From: Acidobacteriota bacterium
Lineage (GTDB): Bacteria; Acidobacteriota; Terriglobia; Acidiferrales; UBA7541
Direction of reading: 5' to 3'
Assembly (NCBI GenBank): GCA_003161495.1
Contig: PMOP01000271.1
Span: 1 to 18,527 of the forward strand
DNA: 18,527 nucleotides
Made by a program: the position numbers and the translations under genes
Shown here: piece by piece, positions 1 to 6,444 of the stretch
How positions within the stretch are numbered: position 1 is the stretch's first letter
How the letters are laid out: each line of letters starts with the position of its first letter
Notes under the pieces: generated by a model
What the model was told of the DNA's origin: nothing
The model's input: the letters and a program-made list of their open reading frames with translations, nothing else
The model's database searches: none

Positions 1-1268
1 CCGTTTTGAGATTTTTCGATTTCAATAATTTACTGCTCTCTCGGTGCCATTCTACTGCTTCCCAGCTTGTTGCGGAGGCAGTCGATGAATCTTGGCCGAA
101 CCGTTTTCTCTCAGCTCCTGGATTTTCTTCCGACCTACCAATTTCAAGTTTGCGTCGATCGTTACCAAGGCGATCGCTACGTCAAAGAGTTTTCTTGCTG
201 GGATCAGTTTCTTTGCCTGGCCTTTGCTCAGCTCACCTACCGCGAGAGCTTGCGCGACATCGAAGCCTGTTTGCGTTCGCAGCGCGCCAAGCTGTATCAC
301 ATGGGATTTCGCGGACGCATCTCGCGCAACACGCTGGCGCATGCCAACCACCGGCGCGACTGGCGCATCTTTGCCGATTTCGCGCGAGTGCTCGTGGCGC
401 AGGCTCGCCAGATGTACCGCGACGAACCGTTCACGGTGGAGCTGGACCGGGCCGTGTACGCGCTGGATTCCACCACCATCGATTTGTGTTTGTCGCTATT
501 TCCCTGGGCTCAGTTTCGCCGCCGCAAAAGCGCGATCAAAGTGCACACGCTGCTGGATCTACGCGGCAGCATTCCGACCAATGTTTATGTGACCAGCGGC
601 GCGGTGCACGATGTGCGCATTCTCGATCAAGTGCGGCTCGAAGCCGGAGCTTTTTATCTGCTGGACCGCGGCTATTTGGATTTCGCGCGGCTGTATGTCG
701 TCAAACAAAGTTGCGCCTTCTTCATCACCCGCGCCAAGCACAACACGCAATTCTGGCGGCGCGACTGGCGGCCGGTGCGCCGCTCCAGCGGGGTGCGATC
801 CGATCAAACCATTCAGCTCACGGGGCCCAGGACCGCGCAGTTGTATCCCGATCCGCTGCGGCGCATCCATTACTTCGACGCCCAAAAAGATATGCGACTG
901 ATTTTTCTGACCAACAATTTCCATCTGCCCGCCCTCACCATCGCCGACCTATATCGCACACGCTGGGACGTGGAGTTGTTCTTTCGTTGGATCAAACAAC
1001 ATCTTCATATCCGCTCGTTCTTCGGCACTTCGGAAAACGCGGTCAAGACCCAAATCTGGGTGGCCATCACCGTCTACCTACTCGTGGCCATCATCAAAAA
1101 ACAGTTCCGACTGGAGATCAGTCTTTACAAAATCCTACAGATTTTAAGCATCACGATTTTCAACAAAACCCCGCTTTTACAAGGGTTTTCTCAAGTTGCC
1201 GACAACTTCGAGGACGCCGATCCTCGTACGCAATTGAATCTGTTCCACTTATAATGGGACAGTATTGA
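1..1268 (+). mobile_element. IS4-family insertion sequence (ends not firmly placed)
   Basis: The stretch contains one complete IS4-type transposase and almost nothing else. The right end probably lies near 1266, just before the heptamer array: the reverse complement of its end reads CAATACTGTCCCATTATAAG. No convincing matching terminal inverted repeat is visible at the left. The sequence TTTACTGCTC near 38-47 shares only TACTG with it, so the left end is either diverged or outside the window. No target-site duplication can be confirmed. The coordinates are therefore the window edge and the start of the satellite, not proven element boundaries. Confidence 0.6.
85..1254 (+). CDS. IS4-family DDE transposase
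   Basis: This 389-residue protein would catalyse cut-and-paste transposition of the surrounding insertion sequence. The catalytic DDE triad is visible: D128 in LDST, D194 in LLDRGY, and E297 in WDVELFFRWIKQ. The last lies in an exact IS4 signature Y290-2-R293-3-E297-6-K304. The N-terminus (MNLGRTVFSQLLDFLP) matches the usual IS4 opening. I place the start at ATG 85 because GGAGG at 74-78 sits 6 nt upstream; an in-frame TTG at 67 would add six residues but has no such site. Length and reading frame look intact, so the copy may be functional. It stops 14 bp before a heptamer array. Confidence 0.93.
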   Translation: MNLGRTVFSQLLDFLPTYQFQVCVDRYQGDRYVKEFSCWDQFLCLAFAQLTYRESLRDIEACLRSQRAKLYHMGFRGRISRNTLAHANHRRDWRIFADFARVLVAQARQMYRDEPFTVELDRAVYALDSTTIDLCLSLFPWAQFRRRKSAIKVHTLLDLRGSIPTNVYVTSGAVHDVRILDQVRLEAGAFYLLDRGYLDFARLYVVKQSCAFFITRAKHNTQFWRRDWRPVRRSSGVRSDQTIQLTGPRTAQLYPDPLRRIHYFDAQKDMRLIFLTNNFHLPALTIADLYRTRWDVELFFRWIKQHLHIRSFFGTSENAVKTQIWVAITVYLLVAIIKKQFRLEISLYKILQILSITIFNKTPLLQGFSQVADNFEDADPRTQLNLFHL

Positions 1269-1377
1269 TCTCAAATCTCAAATCTCAAATCTCAAATCTC
1301 AAATCTCAAATCTCAAATCTCAAATCTCAAATCTCAAATCTCAAATCTCAAATCTCAAATCTCAAATCTCAAATCTC
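1269..1377. repeat. Heptamer tandem array (TCTCAAA)15
   Basis: Fifteen uninterrupted perfect copies of TCTCAAA fill 1269-1373, followed by a partial TCTC to 1377. There is not one substitution, which implies recent expansion or active slippage or homogenisation. The array begins almost directly after the IS right end and lies about 95 bp upstream of the EutN-type gene. Seven-base unit repeats of this type are known as intergenic short tandem repeats in several bacterial groups. It contains no gene. Confidence 0.97.
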
Positions 1378-1472
1378 CTTCCTCCTCCTGGTCGATGTTC
1401 TACAGTCTTAGCGCAAAGTTCAAAATAATTTTGTTCTTCTCATGGGCGTCTTTCGACTCTACACTTTCTCGC

Positions 1473-1748
1473 ATGCTGATTGGCCGCGTCATCGGCGATG
1501 TAGTTGCGACGCAAAAGGTGCCCTCGCACGAAGGACGCAAGATCCTTGTCGTCCAACCGCTGCAACTCGACGGCACGGATCGCGGCGATCCTGTTCTCGC
1601 ACTTGACGCGGTGAGCGCGGGAATCGGCGACCGCGTTTTGCTTACCACGGAAGGTTTCTCCGCCATGACCGCCGTTGGCCGGCCCAATTCCCCCATCGAC
1701 TCCGCCGTCATCGGTGTGATTGATTCGGTGGACCTGCATGGCGAGTGA
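1473..1748 (+). CDS. EutN/CcmL-type microcompartment vertex protein
   Basis: The 91-residue product reads as a pentameric bacterial-microcompartment vertex protein (EutN/CcmL/PduN family). These proteins cap the corners of polyhedral protein shells. The opening MLIGRVIGDVVATQKVPS, the LLVVQPL-like strand (ILVVQPLQLDG), the G-I-G-D-R-V-L-L turn near residues 53-60 and the closing SAVIGVIDSVDL are all typical, and 91 residues is the usual length. The start at ATG 1473 follows the family N-terminus; an in-frame ATG at 1395 would add 26 residues unlike the family. No Shine-Dalgarno is obvious. No BMC-H hexamer shell protein or encapsulated enzyme is within the window. Upstream is an IS and a satellite, downstream ruvAB, so it looks orphaned or cut off from an operon. 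Confidence 0.88.
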   Translation: MLIGRVIGDVVATQKVPSHEGRKILVVQPLQLDGTDRGDPVLALDAVSAGIGDRVLLTTEGFSAMTAVGRPNSPIDSAVIGVIDSVDLHGE

Positions 1749-1792
1749 TTTCGCGGAATGAATCCATAAGATAAACGCCGATAAAAGCGAAC

Positions 1793-1816
1793 CACTGGGA
1801 ATATAAATTTCCAGTG
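1793..1816 (+). terminator. Hairpin after the EutN-type gene
   Basis: CACTGGGAA (1793-1801) pairs with TTTCCAGTG (1808-1816), giving nine pairs including one G-U and a six-base loop TATAAA. It lies 44 bp after the stop codon. There is no U-tract behind it, so a role as intrinsic terminator is uncertain. It could instead be a processing or Rho-pausing structure. Confidence 0.3.
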
Positions 1817-1849
1817 CGCTTTCTCCACGCCGATTCGCCGCTGCCGTGT

Positions 1850-1878
1850 TTGACACTCCGTCAACGCGCCGCCATAAT
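1850..1878 (+). promoter_or_regulatory. Sigma70-type promoter for ruvAB
   Basis: TTGACA (1850-1855) and CATAAT (1873-1878) are separated by exactly 17 bp, a near-consensus promoter. The predicted transcript start near 1885 leaves a very short leader before ruvA ATG 1899. The -35 box is half of a palindrome, TTGAC-N5-GTCAA (1850-1864), which could be an operator. This suggests ruvAB is transcribed separately from the upstream EutN-type gene. Confidence 0.6.
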
Positions 1879-1898
1879 CGCGGGCGGGTAGACACGAG

Positions 1899-2522
1899 AT
1901 GATTGCTCAACTTCGCGGTTCGCTCGGCGATAAACGGCCTAATCAGGTGCTCGTCGACGTGGGCGGAGTTGGCTACCTCGTGCACATTCCGCTTTCAACG
2001 TTTTATGCGCTCGGCGATCTTCATTCCAATGTTACGCTGCTGATTCACACGCAAGTCCGCGAGGACGCGATTTCCCTCTACGGATTCTTGAGCGCGCGCG
2101 AAAAGCATTTGTTTGAGCTGCTGATTTCCGCTTCCGGTGTCGGTCCTGTTCTGGCGCTGAAAATTCTTTCCGGCATGAGCGTGGACGATCTGGTGCCCGC
2201 GGTGCGCTCGGGCGATCTGGCGCGGCTGACGCGCATTCCCGGCGTGGGCCGCAAAACGGCCGAGCGCATGATCGTCGAGTTGCGCGACAAGCTCGCCGCG
2301 ATGGAAATTCCCGAAGATTCGCGCAAACCGGTGACGACGACAGGCACTGCAGGCGATGTTGTCTCCGCGCTGCTCAATCTGGGCTACGACCAGCACGCTG
2401 CCGAGCAAGCGGTTGAGCGAGCGGGGAAGAACGGCGTTCCTGAAACTTTTGAGGATCTTCTGCGCGGCGCGCTGCAACAATTGACCGCGCCGGCGCAATC
2501 CAGCGCAAGGGCCGCCCGGTAG
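1899..2522 (+). CDS. ruvA: Holliday junction branch migration protein RuvA
   Basis: RuvA tetramers bind four-way Holliday junctions and load the RuvB motor during recombination and repair. The 207-residue protein has the family layout: an N-terminal OB fold (1-65, MIAQLRGSL and VDVGGVGYLVHIP), two helix-hairpin-helix motifs (SGVGPVLALKIL at 79-90 and IPGVGRKTAERM at 113-124), and a C-terminal RuvB-binding domain from about 152, after a flexible linker rich in Thr and Gly. ATG 1899 gives the canonical N-terminus. The gene leads a two-gene unit with ruvB, 69 bp downstream. The resolvase gene ruvC, often adjacent, is not present here; a EutN-type gene occupies its usual side. Confidence 0.97.
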   Translation: MIAQLRGSLGDKRPNQVLVDVGGVGYLVHIPLSTFYALGDLHSNVTLLIHTQVREDAISLYGFLSAREKHLFELLISASGVGPVLALKILSGMSVDDLVPAVRSGDLARLTRIPGVGRKTAERMIVELRDKLAAMEIPEDSRKPVTTTGTAGDVVSALLNLGYDQHAAEQAVERAGKNGVPETFEDLLRGALQQLTAPAQSSARAAR

Positions 2523-2591
2523 GGCGGATAAGCTCGACAAGCTCGATAACGCGAAAAAATTTCTGATCGGGGTACACGAGGCATTTTAGGA

Positions 2592-3647
2592 ATGAGTTCC
2601 GGAACTGGAAGCGAGCCGAAAATGGAACAGCCGACGCGCCGCATCGTTGCCGGTGCGGCGATGGACGAAGACGCTCGCATCGACGCGAGTGTGCGCCCGA
2701 AGCGCTTCGCCGACTACATTGGCCAGGCGCGCGTGAAGGAAAATATCGAGATCGCCATTCAGGCCGCGCGCAGCCGCGGCGAAGCCCTTGATCACGTTTT
2801 GCTTTACGGCCCGCCAGGCCTAGGCAAGACGACGCTCGCGCAAATCATTGCCAGTGAACTTGGCGTGACCATAAAGACCAGTTCCGGGCCCCTTCTCGAG
2901 CGCAAAGGCGACTTGACCGCGATCCTCACGTCGATCGAGGAGCGCGAAGTATTTTTTTTGGATGAAATTCACCGGCTTGTTCCGGCAATCGAGGAAGTTC
3001 TGTATCCTGCGATGGAAGACTATCGCATCGATCTGGTGATAGGGCAGGGTGCGGGCGCGCGAATCCACCCTTTCATTCTGAATCGCTTCACGCTGATTGG
3101 CGCGACCACGCGCGCGGGCCTCGTCACCGCTCCGCTGCGATCGCGTTTCGGCATTGTGCACAGGCTGGAATTTTACACACCGGAAGATTTGGTCACGATT
3201 GTTCGCCGGTCGGCATCCATCCTGGGAATTGCCGTGGACGACGATGGCGCGTATGAGATGGCGCGGCGCAGCCGGGGAACGCCCCGTGTTGCCAACCGCT
3301 TGCTGCGCCGCGCGCGCGATTTCGCGCAAGTGCGCGCGCAGGGCCACATCACTCTCGCGGTGGCAAAAGAAGCCCTGCAAATGCTCGGCGTCGATGAGCA
3401 TGGCCTCGATGAAGTCGATCGCAATCTGATGCTGACGATTCTGGAAAAATATGCCGGAGGCCCCGTAGGGCTCAGCACTCTGGCGGCTTCCATCAGCGAA
3501 GAAGAAGACGCCATCGAGGAAATTTACGAGCCTTACCTCATGCAGCTCGGCCTGCTGGATCGCACGCAGCGCGGCCGCGTTGCAACAGCCCTCGCCTATA
3601 AACATTTCGGCCTGGAACCGCCGCGCCGCCAGCCCGGCCTTTTTTGA
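2592..3647 (+). CDS. ruvB: Holliday junction DNA helicase RuvB
   Basis: RuvB is the AAA+ hexameric motor that drives branch migration with RuvA. In the 351-residue product I see Walker A GPPGLGKT (73-80), Walker B LDEIH (123-127), sensor 1 and arginine-finger region GATTRAG (170-176), the RSRFGI segment, and sensor 2 around [15 protein letters not shown]-terminal winged helix follows ([24 protein letters not shown]). It is about 15 residues longer than E. coli RuvB because of a charged N-terminal extension. ATG 2592 is preceded by GAGG at 2578-2581 with loose spacing; ATG 2622 is an alternative start that would bring the length closer to the family. It is presumably co-transcribed with ruvA. 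Confidence 0.97.
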   Translation: MSSGTGSEPKMEQPTRRIVAGAAMDEDARIDASVRPKRFADYIGQARVKENIEIAIQAARSRGEALDHVLLYGPPGLGKTTLAQIIASELGVTIKTSSGPLLERKGDLTAILTSIEEREVFFLDEIHRLVPAIEEVLYPAMEDYRIDLVIGQGAGARIHPFILNRFTLIGATTRAGLVTAPLRSRFGIVHRLEFYTPEDLVTIVRRSASILGIAVDDDGAYEMARRSRGTPRVANRLLRRARDFAQVRAQGHITLAVAKEALQMLGVDEHGLDEVDRNLMLTILEKYAGGPVGLSTLAASISEEEDAIEEIYEPYLMQLGLLDRTQRGRVATALAYKHFGLEPPRRQPGLF

Positions 3648-3652
3648 AATGG

Positions 3653-3834
3653 AACCACGGATGCACACGGATTAACACGGATAAAACCCAAGAGATTAAA
3701 AATCATCCATGCGGAATATGGAATATCGGAATCTTTCGCCTTGTTTTTCTTCGTTTTTTCTTGTCTGTGACCTGTGCGTTCCTTGTTTTTAGCTTTTAGG
3801 TTTTATCCGTGTTAATCCGTGTGCATCCGTGGTT
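3653..3834. repeat. 182-bp element with 36-bp perfect inverted ends
   Basis: The 36 bases at 3653-3688 are the exact reverse complement of 3799-3834. Each arm contains three copies of a heptamer at exact 10-bp spacing: CACGGAT at 3656, 3666 and 3676, and ATCCGTG at 3805, 3815 and 3825. The 110-bp interior is AT-rich and pyrimidine-skewed, with no coding potential. The element starts 5 bp after the ruvB stop and ends 12 bp before the folK ATG, so it fills the whole gap. It could be a MITE-like or REP-derived mobile unit, and the stem could act as a transcription barrier. Motifs of the ATCCGTG type recur in many environmental genomes, from memory rather than search. Confidence 0.93.
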
Positions 3835-3846
3835 ACATTCTTCGGT

Positions 3847-4341
3847 ATGGCGGAAGGCAAACTCATCTATCTTTCTCTGGGGTCGAACCTCGGGGATCGG
3901 GCCGCGAATCTGGAGCGCGCCATTGAGTCGCTATCGGAAATTGGTGTGCGCGTTCTGCGCCGTTCGTCCATTTACGAAACGGAGCCGGTCGATTTTCTCG
4001 CGCAGCCATGGTTTTTGAATTGCGTTGTCGAGGCGGAAACTTCGCTTGCGCCGCGCCAGTTGCTCGATGCACTTCAGGCCATTGAACGCCAGCTTGGCAG
4101 CCGCAAGCTTGTTCCGAGCGGCCCCCGGATCGTCGATCTCGATATTCTTTTCTACGATACACAAACGATTCACGGGGCCGCGATGGAGATTCCGCATTCG
4201 CGCCTGGCGGAACGCCGCTTCGTTCTCATTCCCCTCGTCGAAATCGCCCCTGAATTTTGCCATCCAATCTTGCACAAAACCGCAGCTGAGTTGCTGGCCG
4301 CCACGCAGGATCGAAGCGCTGTGCGAGTCTGGAAGCCGTAA
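3847..4341 (+). CDS. folK: HPPK, folate pathway pyrophosphokinase FolK
   Basis: The protein transfers pyrophosphate from ATP to 6-hydroxymethyl-7,8-dihydropterin, the step before dihydropteroate synthase in folate synthesis. The 164 residues show the family signatures: YLSLGSNLGDR (8-18), SSIYETEPVDF (40-50), QPWFLNCVVE (53-62), and the metal-binding GPRIVDLDILFYD (92-104) with D97 and D99. PHSRLAERRFVLIPLVEIAP follows. I choose ATG 3847 over the in-frame GTG 3829 because the latter lies inside the repeat arm and adds six unconserved residues. No good ribosome binding site is visible, since the repeat ends only 12 bp upstream. It is convergent with the downstream receiver-like gene; folP and folB are not nearby. 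Confidence 0.95.
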   Translation: MAEGKLIYLSLGSNLGDRAANLERAIESLSEIGVRVLRRSSIYETEPVDFLAQPWFLNCVVEAETSLAPRQLLDALQAIERQLGSRKLVPSGPRIVDLDILFYDTQTIHGAAMEIPHSRLAERRFVLIPLVEIAPEFCHPILHKTAAELLAATQDRSAVRVWKP

Positions 4342-4393
4342 CAGGGTGTGTCCGATTTAAAATCGTGGGGGAATTGAGTTTAGCGGGCGGGAA

Positions 4394-5023
4394 TCAGTAA
4401 CTCTCATCGGACGGTTTTTTCTTCCTCCTCTGTTCCTGTTCCTTTTTTTCGGTGTTTTCATATTCTGCAATTTCTTCCTCGGTCATGACGTACTCGTCGC
4501 GTTTGGCGAACATGCTGGTGTTACGCTGAGCCACGGCATTGCCGGACTCGCGGCCTTGACGTCCCTCTTTGCGCTTGCGTTCGGACAGGCTGGAATCATG
4601 GCGTACTCGGCGAATCGGGTTGGCCAGCGCGGCCGCTTCCATCAACAGGTCGCTAACTTTTTCGAGCAAATCGTGGAATTGGAATGGCTTCAGGACGTAG
4701 GGCAATCTTTCCCGCTCAAATACCGGCACCGATTCCAAGGCCGCCGACTCAGGCACAACGAAGAGCACTCGAGCGCGAACCATGCCTTCCTCAATCGCAG
4801 GCGCCAGCGCCAATTCCCGGAGCGTCAGGTAAACCGGACTCTTCAACCCTACCATCGCAATGTTGGCGATCACCAGGGACCATTCCCCGCTGGAGAGTTC
4901 CGCAAGGGCGTCGCCTACGGCCGGGACAACCCGCACTTGCCAGCCTTCCGAGTCCAGCATTTGGCGCAGGGCGGACTGGTTCACCTCGTCATTGTCAATT
5001 ATCAGTATGCCGATCTTGGCCAA
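4394..5023 (-). CDS. Degenerate response-regulator receiver with charged tail
   Basis: Residues 1-125 fold like a CheY receiver: GILIIDNDEVNQSALRQML gives the acidic D10/D12 pair, VLFVVPE the beta4 strand, and YVLKPFQFHDLLEKV the conserved K112-P. The phospho-acceptor position is Asn (N54 in LVIANIAMVG), and the switch Thr/Ser is missing (VVPES). It is therefore predicted not to be phosphorylated in the usual way. After about residue 130 comes an 80-residue low-complexity tail, rich in Lys, Arg and Glu (TEEEIAEYENTEKKEQEQ), with no recognised output domain. The start is TTG 5023; GGAG lies about 7 nt upstream on the same strand. No histidine kinase is adjacent. Its partner and role are unknown. 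Confidence 0.75.
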   Translation of the reverse strand: MAKIGILIIDNDEVNQSALRQMLDSEGWQVRVVPAVGDALAELSSGEWSLVIANIAMVGLKSPVYLTLRELALAPAIEEGMVRARVLFVVPESAALESVPVFERERLPYVLKPFQFHDLLEKVSDLLMEAAALANPIRRVRHDSSLSERKRKEGRQGRESGNAVAQRNTSMFAKRDEYVMTEEEIAEYENTEKKEQEQRRKKKPSDESY

Positions 5024-5191
5024 GTTCCGCTCCCACTGCGCGTATCGAGTATAGCCCTCGGTTCCACCGTGTTTCCCGGCGGTCTAGGCGATACGGTCGC
5101 AAGCGTCACCTGCCCCGTTATAACGCTGATATTTAGCGAGGAAGCTATCCGGCGCAGCCCATCAAGGGCGAATAAAACACGAAAATAGTTG

Positions 5192-5220
5192 TTGACAAAG
5201 CGAACAAAAAGCGAAATACT
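5192..5220 (+). promoter_or_regulatory. Promoter with 11-bp direct repeat before radical-SAM gene
   Basis: A perfect -35 TTGACA (5192-5197) and AATACT (5215-5220, four of six consensus bases) are 17 bp apart. The spacer contains a direct repeat, AAAGCGAA at 5197-5204 and 5208-5215, period 11. Read another way this is GAAC-N7-GAAA (5202-5216), one base from the GAAC-N7-GAAC arrangement of alphaproteobacterial LexA boxes. A repressor bound here would block the polymerase. Which regulator, if any, is inference. Confidence 0.6.
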
Positions 5221-5245
5221 GCCCCCGTGCTTCCCGAGACGGGCT

Positions 5246-6373
5246 ATGGCGACTGCAACCTCGATTCCTTCGGCCTCAGAGAACCTTCCTTTTCGAAGGA
5301 GGGCTCTCCGCGGCCGCAGGAGCGATCCCACTCCCACCCTATTCCCCGACGTCCCGAACCCACGGGACAGCGGGCCGGGTACCCTGCTGCCACCAGGGTC
5401 CCAGCCCGAACGCGTCGGCATCGCCCGTCTCGCCCAATCCTCTCCGCTGGCTGACGCCAAACGCGGCACCGAATATTTCCTGCTGCCTGTGAAGTCGATC
5501 CTGAATCACTGCGAATCGACGCGTGTGCCCTTTTCCTGGACAGTGAATCCCTATCGCGGCTGTGAATTCGGCTGCCAGTATTGCTACGCGCGTTATACGC
5601 ACGAGTACATGGAACTGGATGCGCACGATTTTGAGAAGAAAATTTATGTAAAGCTGGATGCCGGGCCGCTCGCTGGACGGGACCTCGGCATGGAAAAGGT
5701 GCAGGGGGAGCATATTGCCATCGGGACCGCCACCGACCCTTACCAGCCGGCCGAGCGCGAATTCGGGGCGACGCGCGCGATACTCGAGCAAATGGCGGCG
5801 CGCAAAGGGCTTAGCATATCGATCACCACGAAATCGGACCAAGTGCTGCGTGATGTGGACCTGCTGCGCCGCATCGCGGAACATTCCGGCGTGTCCGTGA
5901 ACTTGAGCATCACGACGCTGCGCACTCGGCTTGCACGCATCCTGGAACCGCGAGCGCCGCGACCGGACCTGCGCATGCGTGCTGTACAAGAGTTGCGCCG
6001 CGCCGGCATCGCCGCCGGGGTATTCGCGATGCCTGTACTGCCAGGCATCACCGATCGCGAGGAAGATTTGGACGCGTTGGCACGCGCCGCGCGCGATGCC
6101 GGCGCGCAGTGGTTTGCCGCCAGCGTGCTGTTTCTCATGCCTTCGGCGCAGAAGCAATTTCTGCCGTTTCTCGACGCGAAATTTCCGAAGCTCGCGCGGC
6201 GATACCGCGAATGGTTTTCGCGCGAGGCCTATGCGCCCGAAACCTACCGCAAGGAAATTTCCGTGCGAGTCGCCGCGCTCCGCAAAAAATACGGTCTCGG
6301 CGTGCGTCCCCTCGATCCGGGCCGTTCGCCCGAACCGGAGCGGCAACTGAGTTTGGGGCTGGAAGTTAAGTAG
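5246..6373 (+). CDS. Radical SAM protein, Rv2578c/SPL-like family
   Basis: The 375-residue protein belongs to the radical SAM superfamily, close to the Rv2578c/PA0069 group related to spore photoproduct lyase. The iron-sulphur cluster motif C-x3-C-x2-C is at C106, C110 and C113 in NPYRGCEFGCQYCYAR. Also typical are GTATDPYQPAE, ISITTKSDQVLRDVDLL, LSITTL, LEPRAPRP and PVLPGITDREED. The reaction of this group is unproven; a DNA-repair role is suspected by similarity. The first 70 residues are Arg/Pro-rich and unconserved. ATG 5246 is chosen because the in-frame TTG 5189 lies upstream of the predicted promoter. The TAG stop comes from the first bases of a REP-like repeat, so the C-terminus (SLGLEVK) was probably trimmed or extended by it. 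Confidence 0.9.
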   Translation: MATATSIPSASENLPFRRRALRGRRSDPTPTLFPDVPNPRDSGPGTLLPPGSQPERVGIARLAQSSPLADAKRGTEYFLLPVKSILNHCESTRVPFSWTVNPYRGCEFGCQYCYARYTHEYMELDAHDFEKKIYVKLDAGPLAGRDLGMEKVQGEHIAIGTATDPYQPAEREFGATRAILEQMAARKGLSISITTKSDQVLRDVDLLRRIAEHSGVSVNLSITTLRTRLARILEPRAPRPDLRMRAVQELRRAGIAAGVFAMPVLPGITDREEDLDALARAARDAGAQWFAASVLFLMPSAQKQFLPFLDAKFPKLARRYREWFSREAYAPETYRKEISVRVAALRKKYGLGVRPLDPGRSPEPERQLSLGLEVK

Positions 6374-6444
6374 GACGGGCTTCAGCCTGTCAGGTTTTGA
6401 TTTCTGTGAGCTCGGAAAAAAAGACAGGCTGAAGCCCGTCCTAC
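6370..6444. repeat. REP-like palindrome, 22-bp perfect arms
   Basis: Bases 6370-6391 are the exact reverse complement of 6423-6444, with a 31-bp AT-rich loop. The core of each arm is GGGCTTCAGCC. The left arm contains the TAG stop of the radical-SAM gene (6371-6373) and the right arm contains the TAG stop of the convergent Cys-rich gene (6441-6443), one base in from each outer edge. The hairpin could act as a bidirectional terminator. A decayed relative lies at 16954-17035. Confidence 0.93.

Noticed and set aside
6..1268. 420-codon open frame overlapping the whole transposase
   Set aside because: It is Arg/Ser/His-rich without motifs and lies in a shifted frame of an intact DDE transposase with a good ribosome site; it is a composition shadow.
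1269..1377. CRISPR array
   Set aside because: The units are 7 bp and contiguous with no spacers, and no cas genes are present.
2820..3668. 282-codon antisense frame over ruvB
   Set aside because: It lies entirely opposite a full RuvB with Walker and sensor motifs.
3829..3846. GTG 3829 as the folK start
   Set aside because: It lies inside the inverted repeat arm and adds six residues not seen in the family; ATG 3847 gives a normal N-terminus.
4353..4365. CGATTT-A-AAATCG dyad between folK and the receiver-like gene as a terminator
   Set aside because: The loop would be a single base and there is no GC-rich stem or U-tract.
5189..5245. TTG 5189 as the radical-SAM start
   Set aside because: It precedes the predicted -35/-10 and would not be on the transcript; ATG 5246 is in frame downstream.
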